A DNA stretch of 64,000 nt from Solibacillus sp. FSL R7-0668 (GTDB lineage Bacteria > Bacillota > Bacilli > Bacillales_A > Planococcaceae). The number at the start of each line of letters is the position of its first letter. Within the stretch, counting starts at the first letter, position 1. Shown here piece by piece: positions 34,889 through 43,756 of the stretch. Where the stretch lies: positions 312,001-376,000 of the forward strand of contig NZ_JBBOUU010000001.1 of assembly GCF_038006205.1 (NCBI RefSeq), in the 5' to 3' direction. The notes under the pieces were generated by a model, which saw only the letters and a list, made by a program, of their open reading frames with translations, did not search any database and was not told the origin of the DNA. The translations under genes were made by a program, and so were the position numbers.

Positions 34889-34928
34889 GGGGGACGCTCT
34901 TCTTAACTGAAGAGGGTCTCCCTTTTTT
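34889..34928 (+). terminator. Riboswitch-controlled terminator
   Basis: GGGGGACGCTCTTC (34889-34902) pairs with GAAGAGGGTCTCCC (34909-34922), then TTTTTT. The 5' arm CTCTTCTTA can instead pair with the 3' side of P1 (TAAGAGGAG), giving the antiterminator expected when SAM is absent. Confidence 0.93.
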
Positions 34929-34996
34929 CATTTAAAAATGGACCCTCCTCAAAATAACACCGATTTCACCATCGATTAATTTTAGGAGGCAATATA

Positions 34997-36289
34997 ATGA
35001 CAAACTTACGACCAGAAACATTATTACTACATGGAGGTCAAAAGCCAGATCCAGTAACAGGTGCGATTGCTGTCCCGATTTACCGCTCGACGGCTTATGC
35101 ATTTAAGGACACTGCTCATGCGCAACGTCTTTTTGCATTAGAAGAGCCGGGGAATATTTATTCACGCATTATGAACCCAACTGTAGGTGCTTTTGAAGAG
35201 CGCGTGGCGTTATTAGAAGGCGGAACAGCGGCAGTAGCACTTTCATCTGGTGCAGCGGCAGTAGCGTTTTCAATCTTAAACTTAGCGGGCGCGGGCGATG
35301 AAATCGTGGCAGCGGGTTCACTTTATGGTGGTACGTATAATTTATTTGCGACAACATTACCTCGCTACGGTATTACAGTGAAATTTGTGGATGAATCCGA
35401 TCCAGAAAACTTCCGTGCAGCGATTACTGACAAGACAAAAGCAGTATACGCAGAAATTATTGGTAACCCGAGCTTAAAGGTATTAGATATTGAAGCGGTA
35501 GCAAATATCGCGCATGATAACGGTCTACCATTATTAATCGATAGCACATTTGCTTCGCCATATGGTAGTAACCCAATTGAGTTTGGCGCGGATGTTGTCA
35601 TTCACTCTGCAACAAAATGGATTGGCGGTCACGGTACTACAATTGGTGGTGTCGTAGTAGATGCCGGTAAATTTGATTGGACACAGGGCAAGCACCCAGG
35701 CTATACAGAGCCAGACGCTTCTTATCACGGAATTCGTTATGGAATTGACACTCGTGCTGCAGCATTTGCCACAAAGCTTCGTGTACAATTACTACGCGAT
35801 TTTGGTCCGACTTTATCAGCAGACGCAGCATTTAACTTCTTACAAGGGCTAGAAACGCTTCATTTGCGTATTGTCCGTCATAATGAAAACACACAAAAAG
35901 TAGCCGAGTATTTAAAAAACCACCCATTCGTGGAATACGTCAACTACAATGGCTTTGAAGATTTTGCTACACATGACTTAGCGAAAAAGTATTTAAAAAA
36001 TGGCTTCGGCTCAATCATTACATTCGGTATTAAAGGTGGACGTGAAGCAGGGCGTCAAGTCATTGATAATGTGCAATTATTCTCACACGTAGCAAACGTA
36101 GGGGATGCGCGTTCGTTAATTATTCACCCAGCAAGTACAACACACCAACAGCTATCTGTGGAAGAATTGAAAATTGCAGGCGTATCAGAGGAGCTCATTC
36201 GCTTATCGATCGGCCTAGAAGCAGCAGAAGATATTATTGCAGATTTAGAACAAGCATTAGCTAAGGTAGCAACAGCTATAAACGCTTAA
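34997..36289 (+). CDS. metY: O-acetylhomoserine aminocarboxypropyltransferase (sulfhydrylase)
   Basis: 430-aa PLP enzyme of the Cys/Met metabolism family that makes homocysteine directly from O-acetylhomoserine and sulfide. PLP lysine K207 (SATKWIGGHG), the YSRIMNPTVGAFEERVALLEGG opening and the FPGL-free C-terminus HPASTTHQQLS are as in MetY; the 430-aa length separates it from shorter cystathionine synthases (about 380 aa). Preceded by a SAM-I riboswitch, which fits a methionine role. Confidence 0.93.
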   Translation: MTNLRPETLLLHGGQKPDPVTGAIAVPIYRSTAYAFKDTAHAQRLFALEEPGNIYSRIMNPTVGAFEERVALLEGGTAAVALSSGAAAVAFSILNLAGAGDEIVAAGSLYGGTYNLFATTLPRYGITVKFVDESDPENFRAAITDKTKAVYAEIIGNPSLKVLDIEAVANIAHDNGLPLLIDSTFASPYGSNPIEFGADVVIHSATKWIGGHGTTIGGVVVDAGKFDWTQGKHPGYTEPDASYHGIRYGIDTRAAAFATKLRVQLLRDFGPTLSADAAFNFLQGLETLHLRIVRHNENTQKVAEYLKNHPFVEYVNYNGFEDFATHDLAKKYLKNGFGSIITFGIKGGREAGRQVIDNVQLFSHVANVGDARSLIIHPASTTHQQLSVEELKIAGVSEELIRLSIGLEAAEDIIADLEQALAKVATAINA

Positions 36290-36304
36290 TATAATAGAAG
36301 AAAC

Positions 36305-36345
36305 TCGCTTGTAAGTTCCCATTCGAAATACAAGCGAATTTTCTA
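36305..36345 (+). terminator. Probable terminator of metY
   Basis: TCGCTTGTA (36305-36313) pairs with TACAAGCGA (36330-36338), then ATTTTCT. Confidence 0.7.
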
Positions 36346-36454
36346 ATAATTAATCCCTAGTATTTTAATGAGTTTTATTGACAACCTTAAAACCAAGTAA
36401 TACAATAGGAATATAAGTTGATATTCACAAATAAACGAAAAGGAGTTGTTCAAC

Positions 36455-36853
36455 ATGGGAAAAGTTTATAGCGCACAAAACGTTGCTGCTTACATCATCT
36501 ATGAATTAAATGAAGAAAAGGAATTCGTGAACGCTTGTTCAATCCAACAAATTTTGGCGGATGTGAATGCGATGTGGCACAGCGTTTTTGGACACCATGC
36601 TTTCTCAGAAACAACTCATGATTTTCTCAAATTTGGCTACACGGTACAAGAAGTAGCAGATGAATATAAAGAGCATGGTACAGCACATATTTTAGAACCT
36701 GCAAAAGAATGGTTTTTAAAATATGGTGAATTTCAATTAGTGCAACGCCCATACGCAGTGCCTAATTTTTCAGTGAAAGAAGAAATTGTGATGCATAAAA
36801 TTTTAACTGCCTACCGTTTACGTACCTATAATTTAGTAAATGTGGCCGTTTGA
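36455..36853 (+). CDS. Uncharacterized protein, possibly DUF4065/Panacea-like
   Basis: 132-aa soluble protein. The order of short motifs (VAAYIIYEL near the start, a helical AMWHSVFGHHAFSE segment, FLKFGYTVQEVADEYKEHG) follows the layout of the DUF4065 (Panacea/SocA-like) antitoxin domain, where VA-YII, a Leu-rich helix ending in F-E, and YGPV-x-EVY-x-YK-x-G occur in that order. The resemblance is remote and no toxin gene lies next to it. ATG 36455 follows AAAAGGAG at 9 bases; a TTG at 36446 overlaps that site. Confidence 0.5.
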   Translation: MGKVYSAQNVAAYIIYELNEEKEFVNACSIQQILADVNAMWHSVFGHHAFSETTHDFLKFGYTVQEVADEYKEHGTAHILEPAKEWFLKYGEFQLVQRPYAVPNFSVKEEIVMHKILTAYRLRTYNLVNVAV

Positions 36854-36860
36854 AATATTT

Positions 36861-36896
36861 CTCAAGCACTGGTAAGTCCCCCTTGCCGGTGCTTTT
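36861..36896 (+). terminator. Terminator after the 132-aa gene
   Basis: AAGCACTGGTAAG pairs with CTTGCCGGTGCTT (one mismatch and one G-U), followed by TTTTGC. Confidence 0.75.
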
Positions 36897-37104
36897 TGCT
36901 ATTTTATAATAAGATTTGAATGATTAATGACTTTTTACAGAAAACAAATGTCTTTCTAGGAGAGATTTTTCTTGTTTTCGTGTATTATATAGGATAGAAT
37001 TTTCTTTAAGATAAATTATTTGAATTATTTATTAATTTCTCGGACGCAATTACGCCGAGGTGAAATTGAATATCGTTTGTTTTTTGAATTTGGAGGAGAA
37101 AGGC

Positions 37105-38091
37105 ATGGCAACAATCAAGGCAGCCATTTTAGGATTTGGCACAGTAGGTCAGGGGATTTACCATATTTTAAATGAGAAGAGGCAGGAGCTCCGCGAAAAG
37201 TTAGGCGTTGAGCTAGAGGTCGCAAAGATTTTGGTAACAGATGCGAGCCGTGAGCGTGTACCGGGCACAAAGCATTTAATGACAGAGTCAATGGACGAGG
37301 TTTTAGCAGAGAAGGGCCTACAAGTCGTGTTTGAGGCGATCGTCAATGAAGAGCCAGCATTTGGCTATTTAAAACGTGCGGTGGAAGCAAAATGCCACGT
37401 GATAACAGCAAACAAAGTAATGTTTGCGAAGCGTGGAGAAGAATTAGAGGCTTTAGCAAAGGCAAACGGTGTGTTCGTAGGGTTCGAAGCATCCGTAGCT
37501 GGCGGTGTGCCGATCATTAAAACAATGAAAAATATTTTACTTGTTAATGATGTGAGTCGCGTACAAGGTATTTTAAACGGAACGACAAATTATATTCTTA
37601 CAAAAATGCGTGCAGAGGGCTGGAGCTTTGAGCAGGCATTACAGGAGGCACAGCGCTTAGGCTATGCAGAGGCGGACCCATTCAATGATGTGTCAGGTCA
37701 GGATGCCTTTAAAAAATTGATGATTTTATCGAGCCTAGCATTTGGTGAGCAGCCAAATTGGTCAGATGTAGAAGTCATTGGAATTGATACAATTTCTTCA
37801 GAGCAAGTGGCAGACGCAACGGCAAAAGGCTTACGCTATCGCCATGTTGCTGAAGTAGAAAAGTTAACAGATGGCACAATTCAAGCAAAAGTTGCACCAT
37901 TATTAGTGGATAAAGATCATCCGCTTTATCCGGTTGATGATGTGTTCAATGCGGTTGCGATGGAAACAAATTATATCGGGACACTGTCGATTACGGGACC
38001 GGGTGCAGGAATGTATCCAACAGCGAGTGTGATGGTAGAGGACTACGCAGAAATCATCGGAAAGCGTGCGGGATTTACAGTGACAATCTAA
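37105..38091 (+). CDS. hom: Homoserine dehydrogenase, short form without ACT domain
   Basis: 328-aa NAD(P)-dependent oxidoreductase converting aspartate semialdehyde to homoserine. Nucleotide motif GFGTVG (10-15), the HVITANKVMFAKRGEEL segment, and the hallmark GILNGTTNYILTKM with EAQRLGYAEADPFNDVSGQDA-type catalytic region are present. Typical Bacillus enzymes are about 430 aa with a C-terminal ACT domain for threonine feedback; that domain is absent here. ATG 37105 lies behind GGAGGAGAAAGG; an in-frame GTG at 37060 has no site. A small hairpin CTCGG/CCGAG lies at 37038-37058 in the leader. Confidence 0.87.
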   Translation: MATIKAAILGFGTVGQGIYHILNEKRQELREKLGVELEVAKILVTDASRERVPGTKHLMTESMDEVLAEKGLQVVFEAIVNEEPAFGYLKRAVEAKCHVITANKVMFAKRGEELEALAKANGVFVGFEASVAGGVPIIKTMKNILLVNDVSRVQGILNGTTNYILTKMRAEGWSFEQALQEAQRLGYAEADPFNDVSGQDAFKKLMILSSLAFGEQPNWSDVEVIGIDTISSEQVADATAKGLRYRHVAEVEKLTDGTIQAKVAPLLVDKDHPLYPVDDVFNAVAMETNYIGTLSITGPGAGMYPTASVMVEDYAEIIGKRAGFTVTI

Positions 38092-38096
38092 AAAAC

Positions 38097-38130
38097 AAGC
38101 GAACTCAATAGGTTGAGTTCGCTTTTTTCA
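38097..38130. terminator. Bidirectional terminator
   Basis: Perfect 12-bp stem AAGCGAACTCAA/TTGAGTTCGCTT (38097-38108, 38113-38124), T-run after and A-run before; serves hom and the convergent HTH gene. Confidence 0.95.
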
Positions 38131-38140
38131 TGTTTTTTTA

Positions 38141-38371
38141 TTAATCCTCGTCCTTCACGTCCATATCCTCAGGAATCGGTGTGTTGCGCCAGATTTCGAT
38201 TTCCTCTTTAATGCGTTCTAATTGTTCGTGGTAGGTGTCAAACTGCGCGCTATTAATTAAAAAGCTCTCCCCATCATGAACAGCTTTAATACGCCCCTCA
38301 TAAATGTATTTTATAATTTGATGCTCGGGCATACCGATATCCTTAGCTGTTTCTTCAATTGATTTAAACAT
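38141..38371 (-). CDS. Small helix-turn-helix protein (excisionase/MerR-like)
   Basis: 76-aa protein. The first 50 residues have the HTH_17 look: SIEETAKDIGMPEHQIIKYI, then an EGRIKAVHDGESFLINSAQF wing, as in excisionase-type DNA binders. The C-terminal 25 residues are strongly acidic. It may bind DNA or act on another regulator; no recombinase or phage gene is near, so a true excisionase role is unlikely. ATG 38371 follows AAGGAGGAG. Confidence 0.7.
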   Translation of the reverse strand: MFKSIEETAKDIGMPEHQIIKYIYEGRIKAVHDGESFLINSAQFDTYHEQLERIKEEIEIWRNTPIPEDMDVKDED

Positions 38372-38475
38372 GTGATGGTCTCCTCCTTTTAATTGTTGTT
38401 AGTATTCATTATAATCGCATTTAAAGTAAACTGCATCTCGATATGTAATGGCAAATGAATAGAAATCTTCAGAAT

Positions 38476-38508
38476 TTCTTAAGAATTTCCATAGCCAGTT
38501 ATTAAGAA
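38476..38508 (+). promoter_or_regulatory. Palindrome upstream of the second two-component operon
   Basis: TTCTTAAGAA at 38476-38485 and a further TTAAGAA at 38502-38508, in front of a CTGTAAC...TATAAAA stretch that may be the promoter. The same 10-bp palindrome occurs at 52553 upstream of the MacB-type ABC operon. Confidence 0.4.
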
Positions 38509-38555
38509 CTGTAACTTATTATAAAACTATAAGAAAAAGTAGTGAGGTGAGCTTG

Positions 38556-39239
38556 ATGAGTCAGCTGACAGTGTTAGTAACGGATGATGATAAAGACATT
38601 CGTGATGGTATTGAAATTTATTTGAAAAATGAAGGGTATCATGTATTGAAAGCAGCGGATGGGCTTGAAGCGATCGAGCTGTTAGAGAAAAACGAAGTAC
38701 ATTTAATTATTTTAGATATTATGATGCCGAAAATGGACGGCATTACGGCAACCTTTAAAATTCGAGCAGAGCGCAATATTCCCATTATTATGCTGAGTGC
38801 AAAGGCCGAGCAAACGGACAAGATTCATGGCCTTTCTGTTGGGGCGGATGATTATATTACAAAACCATTCCACCCATTAGAGCTGATGGCACGCGTCAAA
38901 TCGCAGTTGCGCCGCTATGTCAATTTGGGGAATTTTGGGGATGCAGCGCAAGTGGATGGGCTAGAGCTTGATGTAGCTGCGCGTGAAGTACGGGTGGACG
39001 GTGAGCCTGTGAAATTAACGCCAACCGAATATAAAATTACCGAGCTGTTACTAAAAAATGCTGGACGTGTCTTTTCCATCGGTGAGATTTACGAGCTTGT
39101 GTGGAATGAGCCAGCGTATAATGCCGAAAATATTGTGGCTGTCCATATCCGAAAAATCCGAGAAAAAATTGAAGCCGATCCGAAAAATCCACGCTATTTA
39201 AAAGTTGTGTGGGGCTTAGGTTATAAAATTGAAAAATAA
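38556..39239 (+). CDS. OmpR-family response regulator (VanR-like)
   Basis: 227-aa response regulator. Receiver domain with DDDKD, phospho-acceptor Asp in LDIMMPKMDG, Thr/Ser in MLSAKA and Lys in ITKPFHP; C-terminal winged helix ending KVVWGLGYKIEK, a VanR-type ending. I start at ATG 38556 behind GAGGTGA; GTG 38547 overlaps that site. Its last 11 bases overlap the start of a 44-codon ORF, followed by the sensor kinase. Confidence 0.92.
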   Translation: MSQLTVLVTDDDKDIRDGIEIYLKNEGYHVLKAADGLEAIELLEKNEVHLIILDIMMPKMDGITATFKIRAERNIPIIMLSAKAEQTDKIHGLSVGADDYITKPFHPLELMARVKSQLRRYVNLGNFGDAAQVDGLELDVAAREVRVDGEPVKLTPTEYKITELLLKNAGRVFSIGEIYELVWNEPAYNAENIVAVHIRKIREKIEADPKNPRYLKVVWGLGYKIEK

Positions 39240-39363
39240 AGCATTGTCTTGGATTGGTGGCATCGCGGCAGTGGTTGGTGTGTATTATCTCGGCACGTAT
39301 TTTATGGATTATTTAACAGAACGCTTCGTCCCCTTAGTGAAGCAATTTCTATACTTTTTATAA
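39229..39363 (+). CDS. 44-aa single-span membrane protein between regulator and kinase
   Basis: TTG at 39229 overlaps the last codons of the response regulator, and the ORF ends one base before the kinase ribosome binding site. The peptide has a Lys-rich start (MKNK), one membrane helix (about residues 6-27, WIGGIAAVVGVYYLGTYF), a DYLTER charged stretch and an amphipathic tail. There is no separate ribosome binding site, so it would depend on translational coupling. Small membrane proteins in this position often modulate the sensor kinase; here that is inference. Confidence 0.6.
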   Translation: MKNKALSWIGGIAAVVGVYYLGTYFMDYLTERFVPLVKQFLYFL

Positions 39364-39376
39364 GGAGGAATGGTAA

Positions 39377-41572
39377 ATGAAAAACAAAAAAACCCATCTC
39401 CAACTTTTTCTTATGTTTGTTGTGGTGTTTGCGATTATGGTTGTCTTCGTACAAGGGAATCGCTATTTTGGAAAAAACTATTTCGAGTCCAATTCATTCG
39501 ATTCGGAAGCAGAGCAATTTGCGTTAGCTGTTGCGCGCTATGAAATAAACCCGTTAACAAAAGAAGATTTTTCGGAGGTTTTAGAGGTAACAAAAGATGA
39601 AATCCAGCGTTATCGTTTGTATTACGGTACTTTAGCAGAGCAAATTCAAAATATTAAAGACCAATATGCGGATGATATTAATAACGCACAGGATGAGGAT
39701 GTACTACAGGCATTAAAAAATGAACGTGACGCAAAGGTGGCAGATATTCAAAAAAACTTTGCAGATGATGCCTATGTAGCGGATAAAATTAAAGTCATAA
39801 AAGAAAATGTCGTCAATGAAATTTTAGAAGACGAAAAGCAAAAGGAACAGGCATTCTTTGCTGAGAACAAGCAATTTGCCTATGAGTTAAAGGATAATCA
39901 ATCTGAGTTAACATTCAAAAAAGGGGATGTTAATGCCGCAAAAGTCTTTGAGGAATCCATTAACAATAATGATTTCGGTACACATACGAAATCGGTTAAT
40001 TTATACGAATATGAGCAAGCCGGTTATTTAGATAAAACGTATACCATTGAAAAAGACTATTCGACCATTTCAGGGACGGTGACGATTCCTAAATCCATGC
40101 TGTCAAAAACAGAATTTGGTCATGATTTGCAGGCATTTACAACGGCGAAATATATTTACTATAGCTTTATCCTTGCAGGTATTGTGAGTTTGATCCTGTT
40201 ACTAAAGGTTTTTCCATTCCGTCCAGAAGAAATGAACATTCAGAGTATGCTACGCGATGAAATAAATCGCTTACCAATCGATCTAAATGCATTCATTGTC
40301 GGGTTCGTGGCCTATCTTACATTAAGGATTATAGGCAACATGACGTATGTTGGGCAATCTATTGCGTATTATTTCCAAGGTCAAAATTATTATATGAACT
40401 TTATTGAAAATCTATTTAGCATGGTTGTAGCCTGCGCGATGTTTGTATTAAGTGTTCACCTGCTCGTTTGGATATGGGCACGTATGAAAGCATATAAAAC
40501 GGATGATAAAATATGGGAAAATACATTCCTATCAAAGCTTGTGAAGACCTGTATCGCGGTGTTTGAAAACCGTTCGATGGGCATACAATCCCTTATTTTA
40601 TTACTGGTGATTTTCCTTGGGGGCTTTGGTGTACCGGTCGTTATGATGACGGGGTCGTTTGGTGTTTTACTATTTTATATGTTCCTATTTGCTGTATTCT
40701 TCATTCCGGCGCTGTATATTTTCTTGCGTCGTATTGGCTACTTAAACCGCATTATGAAGCATACGGACGATATGGCGCATGGTCGCTTAACAGAGGATTT
40801 GAAGGTCAAAGGGAAATCACCATTAGCGAAGCATGCACAGAACTTGAATGGTCTACGTGAAGGGGTTCGCACAAGCTTAAATGAGCAAGCAAAGAGTGAA
40901 CGCTTAAAAACGGAGCTCATTACGAATGTTAGTCATGATTTACGCACACCGTTAACATCGATTATTACGTACACAGATCTCCTGAAAAATCCAGATATTA
41001 CAGAGGAAGAGCGTAAAAAATATATTGATATACTAGATGCAAAATCAGGTCGCTTAAAAACATTAATTGAAGATTTATTTGAAGTGTCGAAGATGGCAAG
41101 TGGCAATATTGAAATTTCGAAGCAACGTGTTGATCTTGTTCAGCTATTGCAGCAGGCTGTGGGCGAGCATGAAGAGGACTTTGTGAAAGCAAATTTAGAT
41201 ATGCGTGTTACCATTAGTGAACAACCGATTTTTGCTTACGTGGATGGGCAAAAATGGTGGCGTGTTATTGATAATTTAATCGTCAATGCCCGCAAGTATT
41301 CATTAGAAGGTACGCGTGTCTATGTGAACTTAAAAGTGAATAATGGCAATGCCGAGTTAACTGTAAAAAATGTGGCGAAATACGAGCTAAATGAAGATGC
41401 AGGGGAATTAATCGAGCGCTTTAAACGTTCTGATACATCGCGCCATACAGAGGGCTCTGGTTTGGGGTTAGCCATTGCCCAATCAATTGTTGATCTACAT
41501 GGCGGTCAATTAGATATTGCTGTGGATGGTGATTTATTTAAAGTTACAGTATTTGTACGCGCGGAGAGATAG
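39377..41572 (+). CDS. Multi-span sensor histidine kinase (VanS-like core)
   Basis: 731-aa kinase with an N-terminal helix (about 10-25), a long charged coiled-coil extracytoplasmic region (about 45-255, rich in Lys/Glu/Asp), about seven membrane helices (259-450), HAMP-like linker, phospho-accepting H520 (NVSHDLRTPLTS), N-box DNLIVNARKYS and G-box GSGLGLAIAQ. The classical second Gly box (DxGxG) is missing: the corresponding part reads VKNVAKYELNEDAGEL, which is seen in some VanS-type kinases. ATG 39377 is 8 bases after AAGGAGG. Confidence 0.9.
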   Translation: MKNKKTHLQLFLMFVVVFAIMVVFVQGNRYFGKNYFESNSFDSEAEQFALAVARYEINPLTKEDFSEVLEVTKDEIQRYRLYYGTLAEQIQNIKDQYADDINNAQDEDVLQALKNERDAKVADIQKNFADDAYVADKIKVIKENVVNEILEDEKQKEQAFFAENKQFAYELKDNQSELTFKKGDVNAAKVFEESINNNDFGTHTKSVNLYEYEQAGYLDKTYTIEKDYSTISGTVTIPKSMLSKTEFGHDLQAFTTAKYIYYSFILAGIVSLILLLKVFPFRPEEMNIQSMLRDEINRLPIDLNAFIVGFVAYLTLRIIGNMTYVGQSIAYYFQGQNYYMNFIENLFSMVVACAMFVLSVHLLVWIWARMKAYKTDDKIWENTFLSKLVKTCIAVFENRSMGIQSLILLLVIFLGGFGVPVVMMTGSFGVLLFYMFLFAVFFIPALYIFLRRIGYLNRIMKHTDDMAHGRLTEDLKVKGKSPLAKHAQNLNGLREGVRTSLNEQAKSERLKTELITNVSHDLRTPLTSIITYTDLLKNPDITEEERKKYIDILDAKSGRLKTLIEDLFEVSKMASGNIEISKQRVDLVQLLQQAVGEHEEDFVKANLDMRVTISEQPIFAYVDGQKWWRVIDNLIVNARKYSLEGTRVYVNLKVNNGNAELTVKNVAKYELNEDAGELIERFKRSDTSRHTEGSGLGLAIAQSIVDLHGGQLDIAVDGDLFKVTVFVRAER

Positions 41573-41579
41573 CATAATG

Positions 41580-41621
41580 GGATGTGTTAAAGGGTTTTTT
41601 ACCTTTAGCACATCCTTTTTT
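41580..41621 (+). terminator. Terminator of the second two-component operon
   Basis: GGATGTGTTAAAGG (41580-41593) pairs with CCTTTAGCACATCC (41602-41615), one G-U, then a T-run. Confidence 0.93.
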
Positions 41622-41694
41622 AATGCGGTACATTCTTAATCTATAGTAAAATAGCAGTTAACTAAAAATAACAACAACGATAGGAGCAAACATT

Positions 41695-42765
41695 ATGCGG
41701 GTAGTAGTTGGCATCATGGCGATAGCAATCTATAGTGGTATCACGATCTATCTTGGCTGGAATATGCGCGCGTGGCTTTTATCGATGCAGGCATATCGTT
41801 GGCCGTATTTATTTTGGGGCGTATTATTTGTCATTGCTTTTGGCTATTTGATTGGAAAAATGCATAAAGTGTTAACACCGTTTAGTGTGCTCGGAAGCTA
41901 CTGGATGTTCGTTTTACAATATGGGCTGATGCTCTGTATTTTGGGCAACCTCATTGTTTTATTGACACCCCTTTCTGTAAAGGTCGTGGGCACGGGTGTT
42001 ATTGGGATCCTGCTTGTCCTCTTGATAGCGGGTACTTATTTTGCCTATACACCAGTCGTGCGTCATGCGACAATAGAAATGAAGAAGCCGGGGGAAGATA
42101 TGCGTGTTGTAGTGGGGTCGGATTTTCATTTGGGCTTGCTAGCTGGGAAGGGACATTTAGCAAAATTTGTAGCATTATCGAATGAACAGCAGCCGGATTT
42201 GGTGTTACTCGCAGGGGATATTGTCGATGATAGCCCGCAGCGTTTTATTGATAAAGGTATGGGAGATGTCATGAAAAATTTGCAGTCTACATATGGTGTT
42301 TATGGCGTGCTCGGCAATCATGAGTACTACGGCAAAGAAATTCCAGCATTTAAGAAGGCAATGCAAGAGGCGCATGTGCAAATTTTGATGGATGAAACTA
42401 TTTTGGTTGCAAACCGTTTGTATTTAACAGGAAGAGAAGACGTAACAAATAAACAGCGCTTGCCAATCCGTGCTTTGCAACCGGACGAAAAAGAGTTACC
42501 ATGGCTTATGATGAATCATACACCAAATGATTTGGATGAACCGGCGAATGCGGGAGTAGATCTCCATATATCAGGTCATACGCATAAAGGGCAAATGTGG
42601 CCCAATCATTATATTACGCAAAAGGTATTTGAGCTCGATTATGGCTATCGTCAAAAGGGAGCGATGCATGCACTTGTATCCAGTGGCTTTGGTTTTTGGG
42701 GGCCACCCACGCGCATTGGGAGTCAATCTGAATTGTGGGTAATTGATATAACATTTGGTAAGTAA
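41695..42765 (+). CDS. Membrane-anchored metallophosphoesterase (YaeI/YkuE-like)
   Basis: 356 aa. About four N-terminal membrane helices (about residues 4-120) precede a calcineurin-like phosphoesterase domain with all metal motifs: GSDFHLG, AGDIVDD, GNHEYYG, MNHTP and SGHTHKGQ. Related proteins act on lipid-linked pyrophosphates or UDP-diacylglucosamine, but the substrate is open. The next gene, uppP, starts 25 bases later and also handles an isoprenoid pyrophosphate, so a link to envelope lipid metabolism is possible. Confidence 0.88.
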   Translation: MRVVVGIMAIAIYSGITIYLGWNMRAWLLSMQAYRWPYLFWGVLFVIAFGYLIGKMHKVLTPFSVLGSYWMFVLQYGLMLCILGNLIVLLTPLSVKVVGTGVIGILLVLLIAGTYFAYTPVVRHATIEMKKPGEDMRVVVGSDFHLGLLAGKGHLAKFVALSNEQQPDLVLLAGDIVDDSPQRFIDKGMGDVMKNLQSTYGVYGVLGNHEYYGKEIPAFKKAMQEAHVQILMDETILVANRLYLTGREDVTNKQRLPIRALQPDEKELPWLMMNHTPNDLDEPANAGVDLHISGHTHKGQMWPNHYITQKVFELDYGYRQKGAMHALVSSGFGFWGPPTRIGSQSELWVIDITFGK

Positions 42766-42790
42766 TTTATGGGGAAAAGGAGATTTCTTG

Positions 42791-43615
42791 ATGGAGTGGT
42801 TTGAGTTATTAAAGGCGTTAATATTAGGGTTTGTAGAGGGGATGACAGAATTTGCCCCGGTATCGTCTACAGGACATATGATTATTGTAGATGATATGTG
42901 GCTGCAAACGAAGGAATTTCTAGGCTCGGGCTCGGCGAATACATTTAAAATTGTCATTCAGCTCGGTTCGATTTTAGCAGTTGTTGTCGTCATGTGGAAA
43001 CGTATTTTAAGTATCGTAGGCTTGTATAAAATGGAAGGCCAACAATCGCAGCGCTTTAATTTAGGGCATGTAATCGTGGGGATTATTCCTGCAGGTGTGT
43101 TCGGTGTTCTGTTTGAAGATTTTATCGATGAAAATTTATTTAGTATTAATACGGTTATTGTTGGTTTGATTATCGGGGCGATTTTTATGATTATTGCCGA
43201 CAAGTTTGGACCTAAGAGACCAGCGATTACATCATTGGATGAAATTTCATATAGTAAAGCATTAAAAATCGGCTTGATTCAATGTTTATCATTATGGCCA
43301 GGCTTTTCACGTTCGGGCTCAACGATTTCGGGTGGTGTTTTATTAGGGTTAGACCATAAAACGGCGGCTGACTTTACATTTATTATGGCAGTACCGATTA
43401 TGGCAGGGGCAAGTGGCTTATCGCTGGTGAAGAACTGGGATCAAATCAATATCGATCACCTATCATTCTATGTAGTGGGCTTTGTTAGTGCCTTTATCTT
43501 TGCATTATTGTCAATTAAATTCTTCTTGAAATTAATTTCAAAAGTAAAGCTAATGCCATTTGCCATTTATCGAATTGTACTTGCTTTAGTGTTGATTTTC
43601 GTTATATTTGTATAA
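42791..43615 (+). CDS. uppP: Undecaprenyl-diphosphate phosphatase
   Basis: 274-aa polytopic BacA-family enzyme that recycles the lipid carrier of peptidoglycan synthesis (undecaprenyl-PP to undecaprenyl-P) and can give bacitracin tolerance. Both catalytic motifs are complete: EGMTEFAPVSSTGHMI near the start, and PGFSRSGSTISGG near residue 170. ATG 42791 lies 8 bases after AAAAGGAG; a longer in-frame start at 42755 would lie inside the previous gene and lacks a site. Confidence 0.95.
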   Translation: MEWFELLKALILGFVEGMTEFAPVSSTGHMIIVDDMWLQTKEFLGSGSANTFKIVIQLGSILAVVVVMWKRILSIVGLYKMEGQQSQRFNLGHVIVGIIPAGVFGVLFEDFIDENLFSINTVIVGLIIGAIFMIIADKFGPKRPAITSLDEISYSKALKIGLIQCLSLWPGFSRSGSTISGGVLLGLDHKTAADFTFIMAVPIMAGASGLSLVKNWDQINIDHLSFYVVGFVSAFIFALLSIKFFLKLISKVKLMPFAIYRIVLALVLIFVIFV

Positions 43616-43623
43616 TTTTTAAG

Positions 43624-43660
43624 AGACGTCAAATTGTTGTCAAAATTTGGCGTTTTTTTA
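43624..43660 (+). terminator. Terminator of uppP
   Basis: GACGTCAAATT pairs with AATTTGGCGTT (one G-U), followed by TTTTTTT. Confidence 0.85.
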
Positions 43661-43756
43661 TTACCCTTTTCTCCGTGTTTTCTTGTAATAAATGGATGTA
43701 TAGCCTATATTGGATTATAAAATGACTGAATAATATGGAAAAAGAGGGGGGAAATC

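Noticed and set aside
37038-37104. Riboswitch or attenuator before hom
   Set aside because: Only a 5-bp hairpin is visible and no terminator; no S-box core is present.
38141-38371. Excisionase from a mobile element
   Set aside because: No integrase, att-like repeats or phage genes nearby; it looks like a resident small DNA-binding protein.
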